From Pseudomonas mosselii (GTDB lineage Bacteria > Pseudomonadota > Gammaproteobacteria > Pseudomonadales > Pseudomonadaceae): a stretch of DNA of 64,000 nt. Below, in pieces: positions 12,146 through 25,999 of this stretch. The stretch lies in contig NZ_CP081966.1 of assembly GCF_019823065.1 (NCBI RefSeq), positions 744,001-808,000 on the forward strand, in the 5' to 3' direction. Below the pieces are notes generated by a model that saw nothing but the letters and a program-made list of their open reading frames with translations, did no database searches and was not told where the DNA came from. A program made the translations under genes and the position numbers. How positions within the stretch are numbered: position 1 is the stretch's first letter; each line of letters opens with the position of its first letter.

Positions 12146-12664
12146 TTACTGCGGCGAGGTTTCCAGCGGTGCTGGCGTCGGGACCGGGGTGGTCTCGATG
12201 TTGTCGATTTCTTTTTGCAGTGTGTCTTCCAGCGAGCCTGGCTTGGCCGGCTTTTCGGATTGGCTGGGCTGCTTGACCGGGCTGACCGTGGTGTCGCCGC
12301 TGCCGCCGAGGATTTCCTGGTCGCGGCTGACGCCCGGCATGAAGTCGCCGGAGAGGCTGACCAGTTGGTCGCTCTCGTTGAAGAAGATGCTCATACGCTC
12401 TTGCTGGCGCTGGCCGCCGCCGGGCTGCAGGCTGTACAGGTAGTCCCAGCGGTTGGTGTGGAAAGTGTCCTGCAGCAGCGGGTTGCCCATGATAAACCTT
12501 ACTTGCCGGCGGGTCATTCCCGGACGCAATTGGTCTATCATGTCCTGCGTGACGACATTGCCCTGCTGGATGTCGATTTTGTAAACCCCGGGAAACGAGC
12601 AACCGGCGAGTGCGAGCAGTCCCACTAGGGTGAGGCTGGTTAGCAAGAGCTTGGTGTTTTGCAT
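12146..12664 (-). CDS. bamE: Outer-membrane assembly lipoprotein BamE (OmlA/SmpA)
   Basis: A 172-residue lipoprotein of the BAM outer-membrane-protein insertion machine. A signal sequence ends in the lipobox LALAGC with Cys22 as the lipidated residue; the SmpA/OmlA domain follows ([50 protein letters not shown]). The C-terminal 60 residues form a low-complexity tail longer than in E. coli BamE, as is usual in Pseudomonas. The ATG at 12662-12664 puts the signal peptide at the N-terminus; the frame extends 11 codons further upstream. Divergent from fur. Confidence 0.95.
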   Translation of the reverse strand: MQNTKLLLTSLTLVGLLALAGCSFPGVYKIDIQQGNVVTQDMIDQLRPGMTRRQVRFIMGNPLLQDTFHTNRWDYLYSLQPGGGQRQQERMSIFFNESDQLVSLSGDFMPGVSRDQEILGGSGDTTVSPVKQPSQSEKPAKPGSLEDTLQKEIDNIETTPVPTPAPLETSPQ

Positions 12665-12761
12665 CGGTGGGCGACTTCCACTATCTTGGCTGGACAACGT
12701 AAACCCCGATCATACCCGTATTAAGAGAAGCTGCGAAGCAGCATCGGCGAGAAAGCTGACC

Positions 12762-13166
12762 ATGGTTGAAAATAGCGAATTGCGCAAAGCGGGCCTCAAG
12801 GTTACCCTGCCTCGAGTCAAGATTCTTCAGATGCTCGACTCCGCCGAGCAGCGTCACATGAGTGCCGAGGATGTCTACAAGGCGCTGATGGAAGCTGGCG
12901 AGGATGTCGGTCTGGCGACCGTGTACCGCGTACTGACCCAATTCGAAGCGGCGGGCCTGGTGGAGCGCCACAACTTTGATGGCGGCCACGCGGTGTTCGA
13001 GCTGGCGGATGGCAAGCACCACGATCACATGGTCAACGTGGACAGCGGTGAAGTCATTGAATTCTTCGATGCCGAAATCGAGAAGCGCCAGAAAGAGATC
13101 GTTGCCGAGCATGGCTTCGAGCTGGTGGACCACAATCTGGTTCTGTATGTGCGTAAAAAGAAGTAA
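12762..13166 (+). CDS. fur: Ferric uptake regulator Fur
   Basis: A 134-residue iron-responsive repressor. The winged helix covers about 1-80 (GLATVYRVLTQFEAAGLVERH), and the metal-binding/dimer domain includes HHDHMVNVDSGEVIEFFD from about residue 86. The E. coli-type structural CxxC is replaced (VDSGE), and no cysteine occurs anywhere in the protein, in line with other Pseudomonas Fur proteins, which keep few or no cysteines. Divergent from bamE with a 97-bp shared promoter region in which I see no clear Fur box. Confidence 0.97.
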   Translation: MVENSELRKAGLKVTLPRVKILQMLDSAEQRHMSAEDVYKALMEAGEDVGLATVYRVLTQFEAAGLVERHNFDGGHAVFELADGKHHDHMVNVDSGEVIEFFDAEIEKRQKEIVAEHGFELVDHNLVLYVRKKK

Positions 13167-13187
13167 CGATTTAGATCGTTATTGATG

Positions 13188-13215
13188 ACAAAGGCGACCT
13201 TCGGGTCGCCTTTGT
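13188..13215. terminator. Terminator between fur and recN
   Basis: A 12-bp perfect stem ACAAAGGCGACC/GGTCGCCTTTGT closed by a TTCG tetraloop lies between the convergent genes fur and recN. Confidence 0.85.
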
Positions 13216-13261
13216 GCTTTGTGGTGCCTCAAGTCTTGCGCGATTTCTGGAGCGCGAAGGC

Positions 13262-14935
13262 TCAGGCCTTGCTGCTCACTACCATCTTGCGCGCATGGGC
13301 CAGCGACTCCTTGGTCAAGTCGATCCCACCCAGCATCCGCGCCACTTCCTCGACCCGCTCGCGCTTGCCCAGGCTGGCCACGGCGGTGTGCGTGGTGTCG
13401 CTGTTGCGCACCTTGTGCACGAACAGGTGGTGATGGCCCTGCGCTGCCACCTGGGGCAGGTGGGTCACGGTCAGGACCTGGCCGCGCTCGCCGAGGCGGC
13501 GAAGCAGTTGGCCGACGATCTCTGCCGTCGGGCCGCCGATCCCCACGTCCACTTCGTCGAACACCAGGGTCGGAATGCGCGAGGTCTGCGCGGTGATCAC
13601 CTGGATCGCCAGGCTGATACGCGACAGCTCACCGCCCGAGGCGACCTTGGCCAGGCCCTTGAGTGGCTGGCCGGGGTTGGCGCTGACCAGCAGTTCGATC
13701 TGCTCCAGGCCATGGGGCGAAAGGTCGCCGTTGTCGAAGGGCGTAAGTTCGATGCAGAAGCGCCCGCCGGGCATGCCCAGGCGCTGGATTTCCTGCTCGA
13801 CGGCGGTGGCCAGTTGCTTGGCGGCCTGCTGGCGCAGCGCGCTCAGCTCGCTGGCTTTCTCTTTATAGTGCTGGGCGTAGGCGGCCAGCTCCTCGCCCAG
13901 GCGCTCAACCGACTCGTCGCTGGCGTTAAGTCCCTCGAGCTCCTCCATCAGGCGTTGTTGCAGGTGCGGCAGCTCGGTAGGGTGTACACGGTGTTTGCGG
14001 GCGAGGGTATAGATGGTGTCCAGGCGCTCTTCCAAGGCCTGAAGGCGCATCGGGTCGGCGTCGAAGTTGTCGAGGAAGCGGTTGAGTTCGCCAACGGCCT
14101 CCTCTACCTGGATCTGCGCGCTGGCGATCAGGTTGACCGCCTCGTCCAGCGCCTTTGGGCCGTTGACGACTGCGGTGAGCCGGTTGAGGCTGACAGTCAG
14201 GGCGCTCAGCACGTTGCCCGAGTCGCTTTCGCTGCACTGCTCGATGACCTGGCGGCAGATGCCGAACAGCGCCTCGGCGTTGGTCAGGTTCTTGTGTTCC
14301 TGTTCCAGCTGTTCCAGCTCGTTCTCGCCAAGGCCGAGGTTGTCCAGTTCTTCCAGTTGGTAGCTGAGCAGTTGATGGCGCGCCCGTTGCTCGTCTCCGG
14401 AATTGCTCAGGCGCTCCAGCTCCTGGCGTGTCTGGTTCCAGCGCTTGGCGGCCAGTTGGACCTGGCGGGCCAGGTCGCTGGCGCCGGCGTATTCGTCAAC
14501 CAGTCGGCGGTGGGTGTCGGTCTTGAGCAGTGACTGGTGTTCATGCTGGCTGTGAATGTCGATCAGCAGTTCGCCCAGGGCCTTGAGGTCGCCCAGTGGG
14601 CAGGGGGTGCCGTTGATGTAGCCTCGGCTGCGGCCCTCGGCGGTAATCACCCGGCGCAGGATGCACGGCCCGTCGCTTTCCAGGTCGCGCTCGGCGAGCC
14701 AGGCGTGGGCCTCGGGGATGTCGATCAGGTCGAAGGTGGCGAGGATGTCTGCCTTGTCGGTGCCCGGGCGCACCACGCCGCTGTCGGCGCGGTCGCCCAG
14801 GGCCAGGCCGAGGGCGTCGAGCATGATCGACTTGCCAGCCCCGGTCTCGCCGGTGATCACGGACATGCCGCGGGCGATTTCGAGGTCGAGGTGTTCGACG
14901 ATGGCGTAGTTGTGAATGGACAGGTGCACCAGCAT
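13262..14935 (-). CDS. recN: DNA repair ATPase RecN
   Basis: A 557-residue SMC-like ATPase acting in double-strand-break repair. The Walker A motif GETGAGKS is at 29-36, long coiled-coil arms occupy the middle (about 150-370), the signature LKGLAKVASGGELSRISLA lies near 425 and the Walker B TLVFDEVDVGIGG near 458. The start chosen is the ATG at 14933-14935 (MLVHLSIHNYAIVEHLDLE); the frame runs 61 codons further upstream into the promoter region. A LexA box at 14960-14975 makes it SOS-controlled. Confidence 0.96.
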   Translation of the reverse strand: MLVHLSIHNYAIVEHLDLEIARGMSVITGETGAGKSIMLDALGLALGDRADSGVVRPGTDKADILATFDLIDIPEAHAWLAERDLESDGPCILRRVITAEGRSRGYINGTPCPLGDLKALGELLIDIHSQHEHQSLLKTDTHRRLVDEYAGASDLARQVQLAAKRWNQTRQELERLSNSGDEQRARHQLLSYQLEELDNLGLGENELEQLEQEHKNLTNAEALFGICRQVIEQCSESDSGNVLSALTVSLNRLTAVVNGPKALDEAVNLIASAQIQVEEAVGELNRFLDNFDADPMRLQALEERLDTIYTLARKHRVHPTELPHLQQRLMEELEGLNASDESVERLGEELAAYAQHYKEKASELSALRQQAAKQLATAVEQEIQRLGMPGGRFCIELTPFDNGDLSPHGLEQIELLVSANPGQPLKGLAKVASGGELSRISLAIQVITAQTSRIPTLVFDEVDVGIGGPTAEIVGQLLRRLGERGQVLTVTHLPQVAAQGHHHLFVHKVRNSDTTHTAVASLGKRERVEEVARMLGGIDLTKESLAHARKMVVSSKA

Positions 14936-14959
14936 GGGGCGGCTCCCGGAAGGTCGTGT

Positions 14960-14975
14960 CTGGATATTTATACAG
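14960..14975 (-). promoter_or_regulatory. LexA (SOS) box of recN
   Basis: CTGTATAAATATCCAG on the minus strand (CTG-N10-CAG, AT-rich centre) differs little from the consensus CTGTATATATATACAG and lies 25 bp before the recN start codon. Confidence 0.85.
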
Positions 14976-15031
14976 TGCTTTTCGCGAGTCTGCCAATAGC
15001 CGGTCGACGAATGTGGAAAAGCACCTTCCCC

Positions 15032-15059
15032 CTTGAACCTGGTTTTTCCGACCCCATAT
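15032..15059 (+). promoter_or_regulatory. Sigma-32 heat-shock promoter of grpE
   Basis: CTTGAAC (15032-15038), a 13-nt spacer, then CCCCATAT (15052-15059) match the sigma-32 consensus CTTGAAA-N11-16-CCCCATNT. It lies about 60 bp before the grpE ATG. Confidence 0.85.
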
Positions 15060-15117
15060 AGCCGGCAAGACATGGCGAGCCTGGCTCGCACGACAGAAAT
15101 CGTGGAGGAGAAACCCA

Positions 15118-15672
15118 ATGGCTGACGAACAGCTGGATGAGAAGAACCTGAATTCCGAAGAAGCAGGCGCCGCGAATGCCGATGCCCGTGTCCTGGAGCT
15201 CGAGGAGCAGCTGGCCGCCGCCAAGGACCAGTCCCTGCGCGCCGCCGCCGACCTGCAGAACATCCGCCGCCGTGCCGAGCAGGATGTCGAGAAGGCCCAC
15301 AAGTTCGCCCTGGAGAAGTTCGCCGGCGACCTGCTGCCGATCATCGACAGCCTGGAGCGTGGCCTGGAACTGTCCAATGCCGACGACGAGACCATCAAGC
15401 CGATGCGCGAAGGCATCGAGCTGACCCTGAAGATGTTCCAGGACACCCTCAAGCGCTACAACCTCGAGGCCATCGATCCGCACGGCCAGCCATTCAACGC
15501 CGAGCACCACCAGGCGATGGCCATGCAGGAAAGCGCCGAGGTCGAGCCGAACAGCGTGCTGAACGTGTTCCAGAAAGGCTACCTGCTCAACGGCCGCCTG
15601 CTGCGCCCCGCCATGGTGGTGGTCAGCAAGGCGCCGAGCGCTGCGCAGCCTTCGATCAATGAAAAGGCTTGA
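15118..15672 (+). CDS. grpE: Nucleotide exchange factor GrpE
   Basis: A 184-residue co-chaperone that releases ADP from DnaK. The N-terminal half is a long coiled coil ([18 protein letters not shown] and onward); the C-terminal beta-domain has [15 protein letters not shown] ([13 protein letters not shown]) and [18 protein letters not shown] motifs. GTGGAGGAG precedes the ATG. First gene of grpE-dnaK-dnaJ, with its own sigma-32 promoter. Confidence 0.97.
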   Translation: MADEQLDEKNLNSEEAGAANADARVLELEEQLAAAKDQSLRAAADLQNIRRRAEQDVEKAHKFALEKFAGDLLPIIDSLERGLELSNADDETIKPMREGIELTLKMFQDTLKRYNLEAIDPHGQPFNAEHHQAMAMQESAEVEPNSVLNVFQKGYLLNGRLLRPAMVVVSKAPSAAQPSINEKA

Positions 15673-15695
15673 AATCTTTCCGGGCACCCCCATCT
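15668..15695 (+). promoter_or_regulatory. Second sigma-32 promoter, directly upstream of dnaK
   Basis: CTTGAAA (15668-15674), a 13-nt spacer and CCCCATCT (15688-15695) are an exact match to the sigma-32 consensus. The -35 element overlaps the grpE stop codon. dnaK can thus be induced without grpE. Confidence 0.88.
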
Positions 15696-15773
15696 AGGTG
15701 TCAAGCCTTCAAGTATTAGTGCAGTGGGCCAAGGCAGTCGCTGCTATCAAATTCAAGTTTCGGGAGAATCAAC

Positions 15774-17699
15774 ATGGGTAAAATCATCGGTATCGACCTG
15801 GGGACCACCAACTCCTGCGTCTCCGTGCTGGAAAACGGCACCGCCAAGGTCATCGAGAACGCTGAAGGCGCGCGTACCACGCCTTCGATCATCGCCTACG
15901 CAAACGACGGCGAAATCCTGGTCGGTCAGTCGGCCAAGCGCCAGGCGGTCACCAACCCGCACAACACCCTGTTCGCTGTGAAGCGCCTGATCGGCCGCCG
16001 TTTCGAAGAAGATGTCGTGCAGAAAGACATCAAGCTGGTGCCTTACAAGATCGTCAAGGCCAGCAACGGTGACGCCTGGGTCGAGGCCTCCGGCAAGGAA
16101 ATGGCTCCGCCGCAGATCAGCGCCGAAGTCCTGAAGAAGATGAAGAAGACTGCCGAAGATTACCTCGGCGAGCCGGTCACTGAAGCGGTCATCACCGTGC
16201 CGGCCTACTTCAACGACAGCCAGCGTCAGGCCACCAAAGATGCCGGTCGCATCGCCGGTCTGGACGTAAAACGCATCATCAACGAACCGACCGCCGCTGC
16301 GCTGGCGTATGGCATGGACAAGGCCAAGGGCGACCACACCGTCATCGTTTATGACCTCGGTGGTGGTACCTTCGACGTTTCGGTCATCGAAATCGCCGAA
16401 GTCGACGGTGAGCACCAGTTCGAAGTACTGGCCACCAACGGCGACACCTTCCTGGGTGGCGAAGACTTCGACATGCGCCTGATCGACTACCTCGTCGACG
16501 AGTTCAAGAAAGAGTCCGGCATGGATCTGAAGAACGATCCCCTGGCCCTGCAGCGCCTGAAAGAAGCCGCTGAAAAGGCCAAGATCGAGCTGTCCTCGAG
16601 CCAGCAGACCGATGTCAACCTGCCGTACATCACCGCAGATGCGACCGGGCCGAAACACTTGAATGTGAAGATCTCCCGCTCCAAGCTGGAGTCGCTGGTC
16701 GAAGACCTGGTCAACCGAACCATCGAGCCATGCCGCATCGCCCTGAAGGACGCCGGCATCGACGCCAGCAAGATCGACGACGTGATCCTGGTCGGTGGCC
16801 AGACCCGTATGCCGATGGTGCAGAAAGCCGTTGCCGACTTCTTCGGTAAAGAAGCGCGCAAGGACGTCAACCCGGACGAAGCCGTTGCCATGGGTGCCGC
16901 CATCCAGGGCGCTGTTCTGGCTGGTGACGTCAAGGACGTGCTGCTGCTGGACGTCAGCCCGCTGACCCTGGGTATCGAAACCATGGGCGGCGTGATGACC
17001 GCGCTGATCGAGAAGAACACCACCATCCCGACCAAGAAGTCGCAGGTGTTCTCGACCGCCGATGACAACCAGGGCGCCGTGACCATCCACGTGCTGCAGG
17101 GTGAGCGCAAGCAAGCTTCGCAGAACAAGTCGCTGGGCAAGTTCGACCTGGCCGACATCCCGCCAGCTCCGCGCGGCGTGCCGCAGATCGAAGTGACCTT
17201 CGACATCGACGCCAACGGCATCCTGCACGTCGGCGCGAAGGACAAGGCCACCGGCAAGGCGCAGTCGATCGTGATCAAGGCCAACTCCGGCCTGTCCGAC
17301 GAAGAAATCGAGAAAATGGTGCGTGACGCCGAGGCCAACGCCGAGGAAGATCGCAAGTTCGAAGAACTGGCCGCCGCCCGTAACCAGGGTGACGCGCTGG
17401 TTCACTCGACCCGCAAGATGGTCGCTGAAGCCGGTGACAAGGTCACCGCTGAAGAGAAGACCGCCATCGAGGCCGCCGTGGTCGCCCTGGAAGCCGCCGT
17501 CAAAGGCGACGACAAGGCCGCCATCGACGCCAAGGTCGAGGAGCTGTCCAAGGTCTCGGCGCCTGTTGCCCAGAAGATGTACGCCGAGCAGCAGGCCGAG
17601 CAGCCACAGGGCGGCGCCCAGCAGGCCGAGCCGGAAGCCAAGCACGACGACGTGGTTGACGCCGAGTTCGAAGAAGTGAAAGACAACAACAAGCAGTAA
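15774..17699 (+). CDS. dnaK: Hsp70 chaperone DnaK
   Basis: A 641-residue chaperone. The N-terminal nucleotide-binding domain begins [20 protein letters not shown] and carries the Hsp70 signatures [16 protein letters not shown] and [14 protein letters not shown]; the linker [15 protein letters not shown] leads to the substrate-binding domain, and the C-terminus ends in [13 protein letters not shown], close to the usual EEVKD tail. Full length. Works with GrpE and DnaJ encoded on either side. Confidence 0.98.
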   Translation: MGKIIGIDLGTTNSCVSVLENGTAKVIENAEGARTTPSIIAYANDGEILVGQSAKRQAVTNPHNTLFAVKRLIGRRFEEDVVQKDIKLVPYKIVKASNGDAWVEASGKEMAPPQISAEVLKKMKKTAEDYLGEPVTEAVITVPAYFNDSQRQATKDAGRIAGLDVKRIINEPTAAALAYGMDKAKGDHTVIVYDLGGGTFDVSVIEIAEVDGEHQFEVLATNGDTFLGGEDFDMRLIDYLVDEFKKESGMDLKNDPLALQRLKEAAEKAKIELSSSQQTDVNLPYITADATGPKHLNVKISRSKLESLVEDLVNRTIEPCRIALKDAGIDASKIDDVILVGGQTRMPMVQKAVADFFGKEARKDVNPDEAVAMGAAIQGAVLAGDVKDVLLLDVSPLTLGIETMGGVMTALIEKNTTIPTKKSQVFSTADDNQGAVTIHVLQGERKQASQNKSLGKFDLADIPPAPRGVPQIEVTFDIDANGILHVGAKDKATGKAQSIVIKANSGLSDEEIEKMVRDAEANAEEDRKFEELAAARNQGDALVHSTRKMVAEAGDKVTAEEKTAIEAAVVALEAAVKGDDKAAIDAKVEELSKVSAPVAQKMYAEQQAEQPQGGAQQAEPEAKHDDVVDAEFEEVKDNNKQ

Positions 17700-17756
17700 T
17701 TCCTGCATGTTGTCGGCCGGTTCACCGTCGTTTGCTGGTGAACTGGTAGGATGTCG

Positions 17757-17783
17757 CCGCGCGGGAGCTTGCTCCCGCGTTGG
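17757..17783 (+). repeat. REP-like hairpin in the dnaK-dnaJ gap
   Basis: GCGGGAGC-TT-GCTCCCGC (17761-17778), with flanking bases that extend the stem, lies 79 nt after dnaK codes end; another stem GTTCACC/GGTGAAC is at 17720-17743. No T-run follows either, so they more likely stabilise or process the message than end it. The 211-bp gap has no gene. Confidence 0.5.
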
Positions 17784-17910
17784 CGTGTCTGGAACACGAG
17801 AATTATTTACGGCATCTGTCGCGGCGCATTCGCCCATGACGGCAGGTGCTGGTGGCATGGCGCACGATGCGCCGAGGTATGCCGAACGCCCCCAAGAGTG
17901 CAAATGACCT

Positions 17911-19855
<1,945 letters not shown>

Positions 19856-19996
19856 TGTCGCGGGGCTGCCTGGCAGCCCCTTGTCGCATTAGTGTGGTTT
19901 AGAGACACATCTACGGTAGACCCAAAACGCACTTTTCTGTAAGCTACAGCTTTAGTGTGTCCACTAAAAGCGCGCAGCGAATTGAATTCAGCACTT

Positions 19997-20036
19997 AAAA
20001 GCGGGGTGACGTGTCCATACGTCACTCCGCTTTTTT
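19997..20036 (+). terminator. Terminator hairpin in the carA leader, probable attenuator
   Basis: A 16-bp stem (19997-20012 with 20019-20034, one G-T pair) with a 6-nt loop is followed by six T. It ends 45 nt before the carA start, leaving no room for a separate promoter, so carAB transcription most likely reads through it. It may therefore control carAB by attenuation. It could also simply end dapB transcription if a promoter lies closer than I can see. Confidence 0.7.
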
Positions 20037-20081
20037 GCAACCTGCGATCGCCCTTTCATGCTTGATTTACGGGAGGTCTTC

Positions 20082-21218
20082 TTGACAAAGCCAGCCATAC
20101 TCGCCCTTGCCGACGGCAGTATTTTTCGCGGTGAAGCCATTGGTGCCGACGGTCAGACCGTTGGCGAGGTGGTATTCAACACCGCTATGACCGGCTACCA
20201 GGAAATCCTTACAGACCCTTCCTACTCGCAGCAAATCGTCACCCTGACCTACCCGCACATCGGCAATACCGGCACCACCCCGGAAGACGCCGAATCCAAC
20301 CGCGTCTGGTCCGCCGGCCTGGTCATCCGCGACCTGCCGCTGTTGGCCAGCAACTGGCGCAATACCCAGTCGCTGCCTGAGTACCTCAAGGCCAACAATG
20401 TTGTCGCCATCGCCGGTATCGATACCCGTCGCCTGACCCGTATCCTGCGTGAAAAAGGCGCCCAGAACGGTTGCATCCTCGCCGGTGACAACATCACCGA
20501 AGAGCAGGCCATCGCCGCTGCCCGTGCCTTCCCGGGCCTGAAGGGCATGGACCTGGCCAAGGTCGTTTCCACCAAGGAGCGCTACGAGTGGCGTTCCAGC
20601 GTCTGGGAACTGAAGACCGACAGCCACCCGACCATCGACGCTGCCGACCTGCCGTACCACGTGGTTGCCTTCGACTACGGCGTCAAGTTGAACATCCTGC
20701 GCATGCTGGTCGCGCGTGGTTGCCGCGTGACCGTGGTGCCTGCCCAGACCCCGGCCAGCGAAGTGCTCGCGCTCAACCCCGATGGTGTGTTCCTGTCCAA
20801 CGGCCCTGGTGATCCGGAGCCATGCGACTACGCCATCCAGGCGATCAAGGAAATCCTCGAGACCGAGATTCCGGTCTTCGGCATCTGCCTCGGCCACCAA
20901 CTGCTGGCCTTGGCCTCCGGCGCCAAGACCGTGAAGATGGGTCATGGCCACCACGGTGCCAACCACCCGGTCCAGGATCTGGACACCGGCGTGGTCATGA
21001 TCACCAGCCAGAACCACGGCTTTGCCGTCGATGAAGCAACCTTGCCGGCTAACGTACGCGCCATTCACAAGTCGCTGTTCGACGGTACCCTGCAGGGTAT
21101 CGAGCGCACCGACAAGAGCGCGTTCAGCTTCCAGGGTCACCCTGAAGCGAGCCCAGGCCCGACCGACGTCGCGCCACTGTTCGATCGTTTCACCGATGCC
21201 ATGGCCAAGCGCCGCTGA
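20082..21218 (+). CDS. carA: Carbamoyl-phosphate synthase small subunit CarA
   Basis: A 378-residue glutaminase subunit feeding ammonia to CarB for arginine and pyrimidine synthesis. The N-terminal CPSase domain begins [20 protein letters not shown]; the class I amidotransferase domain has the nucleophile motif [17 protein letters not shown] and the HPEASPGP histidine. A TTG at 20082-20084 with GGAGG six bases upstream gives the 378-residue family length; an ATG 8 codons earlier lacks a good ribosome site. TTG would give low initiation. Followed by carB after 105 bp, with no gene between. Confidence 0.95.
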   Translation: MTKPAILALADGSIFRGEAIGADGQTVGEVVFNTAMTGYQEILTDPSYSQQIVTLTYPHIGNTGTTPEDAESNRVWSAGLVIRDLPLLASNWRNTQSLPEYLKANNVVAIAGIDTRRLTRILREKGAQNGCILAGDNITEEQAIAAARAFPGLKGMDLAKVVSTKERYEWRSSVWELKTDSHPTIDAADLPYHVVAFDYGVKLNILRMLVARGCRVTVVPAQTPASEVLALNPDGVFLSNGPGDPEPCDYAIQAIKEILETEIPVFGICLGHQLLALASGAKTVKMGHGHHGANHPVQDLDTGVVMITSQNHGFAVDEATLPANVRAIHKSLFDGTLQGIERTDKSAFSFQGHPEASPGPTDVAPLFDRFTDAMAKRR

Positions 21219-21323
21219 GCATCCTGCTTCAAGGCCCCGGGCCGGCTCGCGCCGCGCCCGGCAGTGCCTGACCCAGATTGTTCAAAGCGGCTTGCCGACT
21301 GACCCCGGATTTGAGTGACAACC

Positions 21324-24541
<3,218 letters not shown>

Positions 24542-24545
<4 letters not shown>

Positions 24546-25024
24546 GCATTACCAAATACCCGATGACCGTCCAGGGCGCTCGCGCCCTGGAGGAAGAGCA
24601 TCTGTTCCTGAGCAAGACCGAGCGCCCACGCCTGAGCCAGGCGATCGGCGAGGCTCGCGAGCTGGGCGATCTCAAGGAAAACGCCGAATACCACGCCGCC
24701 CGTGAGGAGCAGGGCATGGTCGAGGCGCGTATCCGCGATATCGAAGGCCGTCTGCAGAACTCGGTGGTGATCGACGTCACCACCATCGCCCACACCGGCA
24801 AGGTGATTTTCGGCACCACCGTGGTGCTGGCGAACACCGAGACCGATGAAGAGGTGACCTACCAGATCGTCGGCGAAGACGAAGCCGACGTGAAGCAGGG
24901 CAAGCTCTCCAGCGGTGCGCCGATCGCCCGCGCCATCATCGGCAAGGAAGAAGGTGATACTGTCGTCGTCAAGACGCCAAGTGGCACGGTCGAGTACGAG
25001 ATTGTCGAAGTCAAGCACATCTGA
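24542..25024 (+). CDS. greA: Transcript cleavage factor GreA
   Basis: A 160-residue factor that rescues backtracked RNA polymerase. The N-terminal coiled coil has the catalytic acidic tip ([17 protein letters not shown] near residues 40-56), and the C-terminal FKBP-like domain ends [16 protein letters not shown]. Start overlaps the carB stop by 4 nt. Location after carB is conserved in Pseudomonas. Confidence 0.97.
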
Positions 25025-25442
25025 CCGGCGCCTGCGGGCGCCATCCCTCGAGGGGATCCTCTGGCAGCTGGCCCAGGTGTTCTGGGTCGGCGGCCTGTGG
25101 GTGTTCCACGTGGGGCTGGTGCCGGCGCTCAAGGTCAGTGGCCTGGCGCCTTTGCTGGTGCACGACGTGGCTGCGCAGATCGACCGCTGGTTGATTGGCG
25201 TGGCCATGCTCGGGTTGTTGACCCAGTTGGCAGTGCTGGCGAGGGTGGATGGCCTGGCGGCCTGGTGGCAGCAGTTCCGCGGCCAGATGCTGCTGCTCGG
25301 CTTCGGCGCCTGCGTCAGCTACTACACGCTGCGCTACGGGATCTCCGTGGGCGAGCGTTGGCAGATGTTCTGCTTCCTGGTGCTGGGCTTCTCCGGCATC
25401 GTGCTGGTGGCCCAGCCGGTCCCGGTCAGGGCGCGGCGGTAA
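25002..25442 (+). CDS. DUF4149-type small membrane protein
   Basis: About 146 residues with four hydrophobic segments, starting WQLAQVFWVGGLWVFHVGLVPAL and later LIGVAMLGLLTQLAVLA, MLLLGFGACVSYYTL and MFCFLVLGFSGIVLVAQPV. The pattern matches the DUF4149 family of unknown function that follows greA in other pseudomonads. No ATG is available after the greA stop; the best start is TTG at 25002-25004, overlapping greA by 23 nt, which would couple the genes. The exact start is uncertain. Confidence 0.75.
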   Translation: MSKSSTSDRRLRAPSLEGILWQLAQVFWVGGLWVFHVGLVPALKVSGLAPLLVHDVAAQIDRWLIGVAMLGLLTQLAVLARVDGLAAWWQQFRGQMLLLGFGACVSYYTLRYGISVGERWQMFCFLVLGFSGIVLVAQPVPVRARR

Positions 25443-25457
25443 GCGACTCAATATCGC

Positions 25458-25583
25458 CGGGGCCGCTTTGCGGCCCTTTCGCGATGCAAGGCCGCTCCCG
25501 CAGGGATTGCGCTGCGCCGGAGGTCGGTGCGGCCCCCTGTGGGAGCGGCCTTGTGTCGCGAAAGGGCTGCGCAGCAGCCCTGC
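25458..25583. repeat. BIME (pair of inverted REP elements) between DUF4149 gene and yhbY
   Basis: Two long arms, CTTTCGCGATGCAAGGCCGC... at about 25477-25505 and its inverted partner at about 25537-25566, match over about 30 bp with three mismatches. Outer inverted repeats (GGGCCGCTTTGCGGCCC and GGGCTGCGCAGCAGCCC) flank them. It separates two convergent genes. Confidence 0.85.
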
Positions 25584-25588
25584 TACCG

Positions 25589-25897
25589 TTACTTGTAACG
25601 GTGGATGTTGGACAGCTGCTTGTTCGGCTGTGGGTTCTTGCGGTAGATCAGCGCTTTCTTGCCGATGGTCTGCACCAGTTCGGCGCGGCCGGCCTTGCAC
25701 AGTTCGGCGATGGTCTCGGCGCGTTCCTCGCGATCTTCCGAGCGAATCTCGACCTTGATCAGCTCATGGTCGACCAAGGCGCGCTCCAGTTCGGCGATCA
25801 CGCCTTCATTCAAACCGTTGCCAGCAACGATCAGGACCGGCTTCAGGTCGTGACCAATGGACTTGTATTGCTTCTTCTGCTCGTTATTGAGCGGCAT
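25589..25897 (-). CDS. yhbY: YhbY, CRM-domain ribosome-assembly RNA-binding protein
   Basis: A 102-residue protein that is a single CRM domain (LKPVLIVAGNGLNEGVIAEL, HELIKVEIRSEDREERAETIAEL, ALIYRKNP) known to bind pre-50S particles. The start is the ATG at 25895-25897 (MPLNNEQKKQYK); the open frame continues 25 codons upstream. Divergent from rlmE. Confidence 0.93.
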   Translation of the reverse strand: MPLNNEQKKQYKSIGHDLKPVLIVAGNGLNEGVIAELERALVDHELIKVEIRSEDREERAETIAELCKAGRAELVQTIGKKALIYRKNPQPNKQLSNIHRYK

Positions 25898-25999
25898 AAT
25901 CTGACCCTTTTCGTCTGATTCTGTAAAATTGACGGGCATTTTACCCGAGGGCCTGTGGCTCCGCCCAGTCAAACACGACGCATATCATCGAGGTGCCCC

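Noticed and set aside
12665..12761. A Fur box in the bamE/fur promoter region.
   Set aside because: No 19-bp GATAATGATAATCATTATC-like sequence is visible in the gap.
17757..17783. A terminator between dnaK and dnaJ.
   Set aside because: The stem has only a 2-nt loop as drawn and no T-run follows; dnaJ has no obvious promoter of its own, so read-through is expected.
19890..19940. A possible 16-codon carA leader peptide starting at GTG, and TGTCGC half-sites for ArgR near 19856 and 19882.
   Set aside because: The GTG frame has no ribosome site and no run of Arg or pyrimidine-related codons; the TGTCGC copies do not fit the spacing and flanking bases of the Pseudomonas ArgR site.
25458..25583. 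Repeated palindromes that could be mistaken for a CRISPR array or mobile element.
   Set aside because: They are inverted REP pairs with no regular unique spacers, no cas genes and no transposase in the window.
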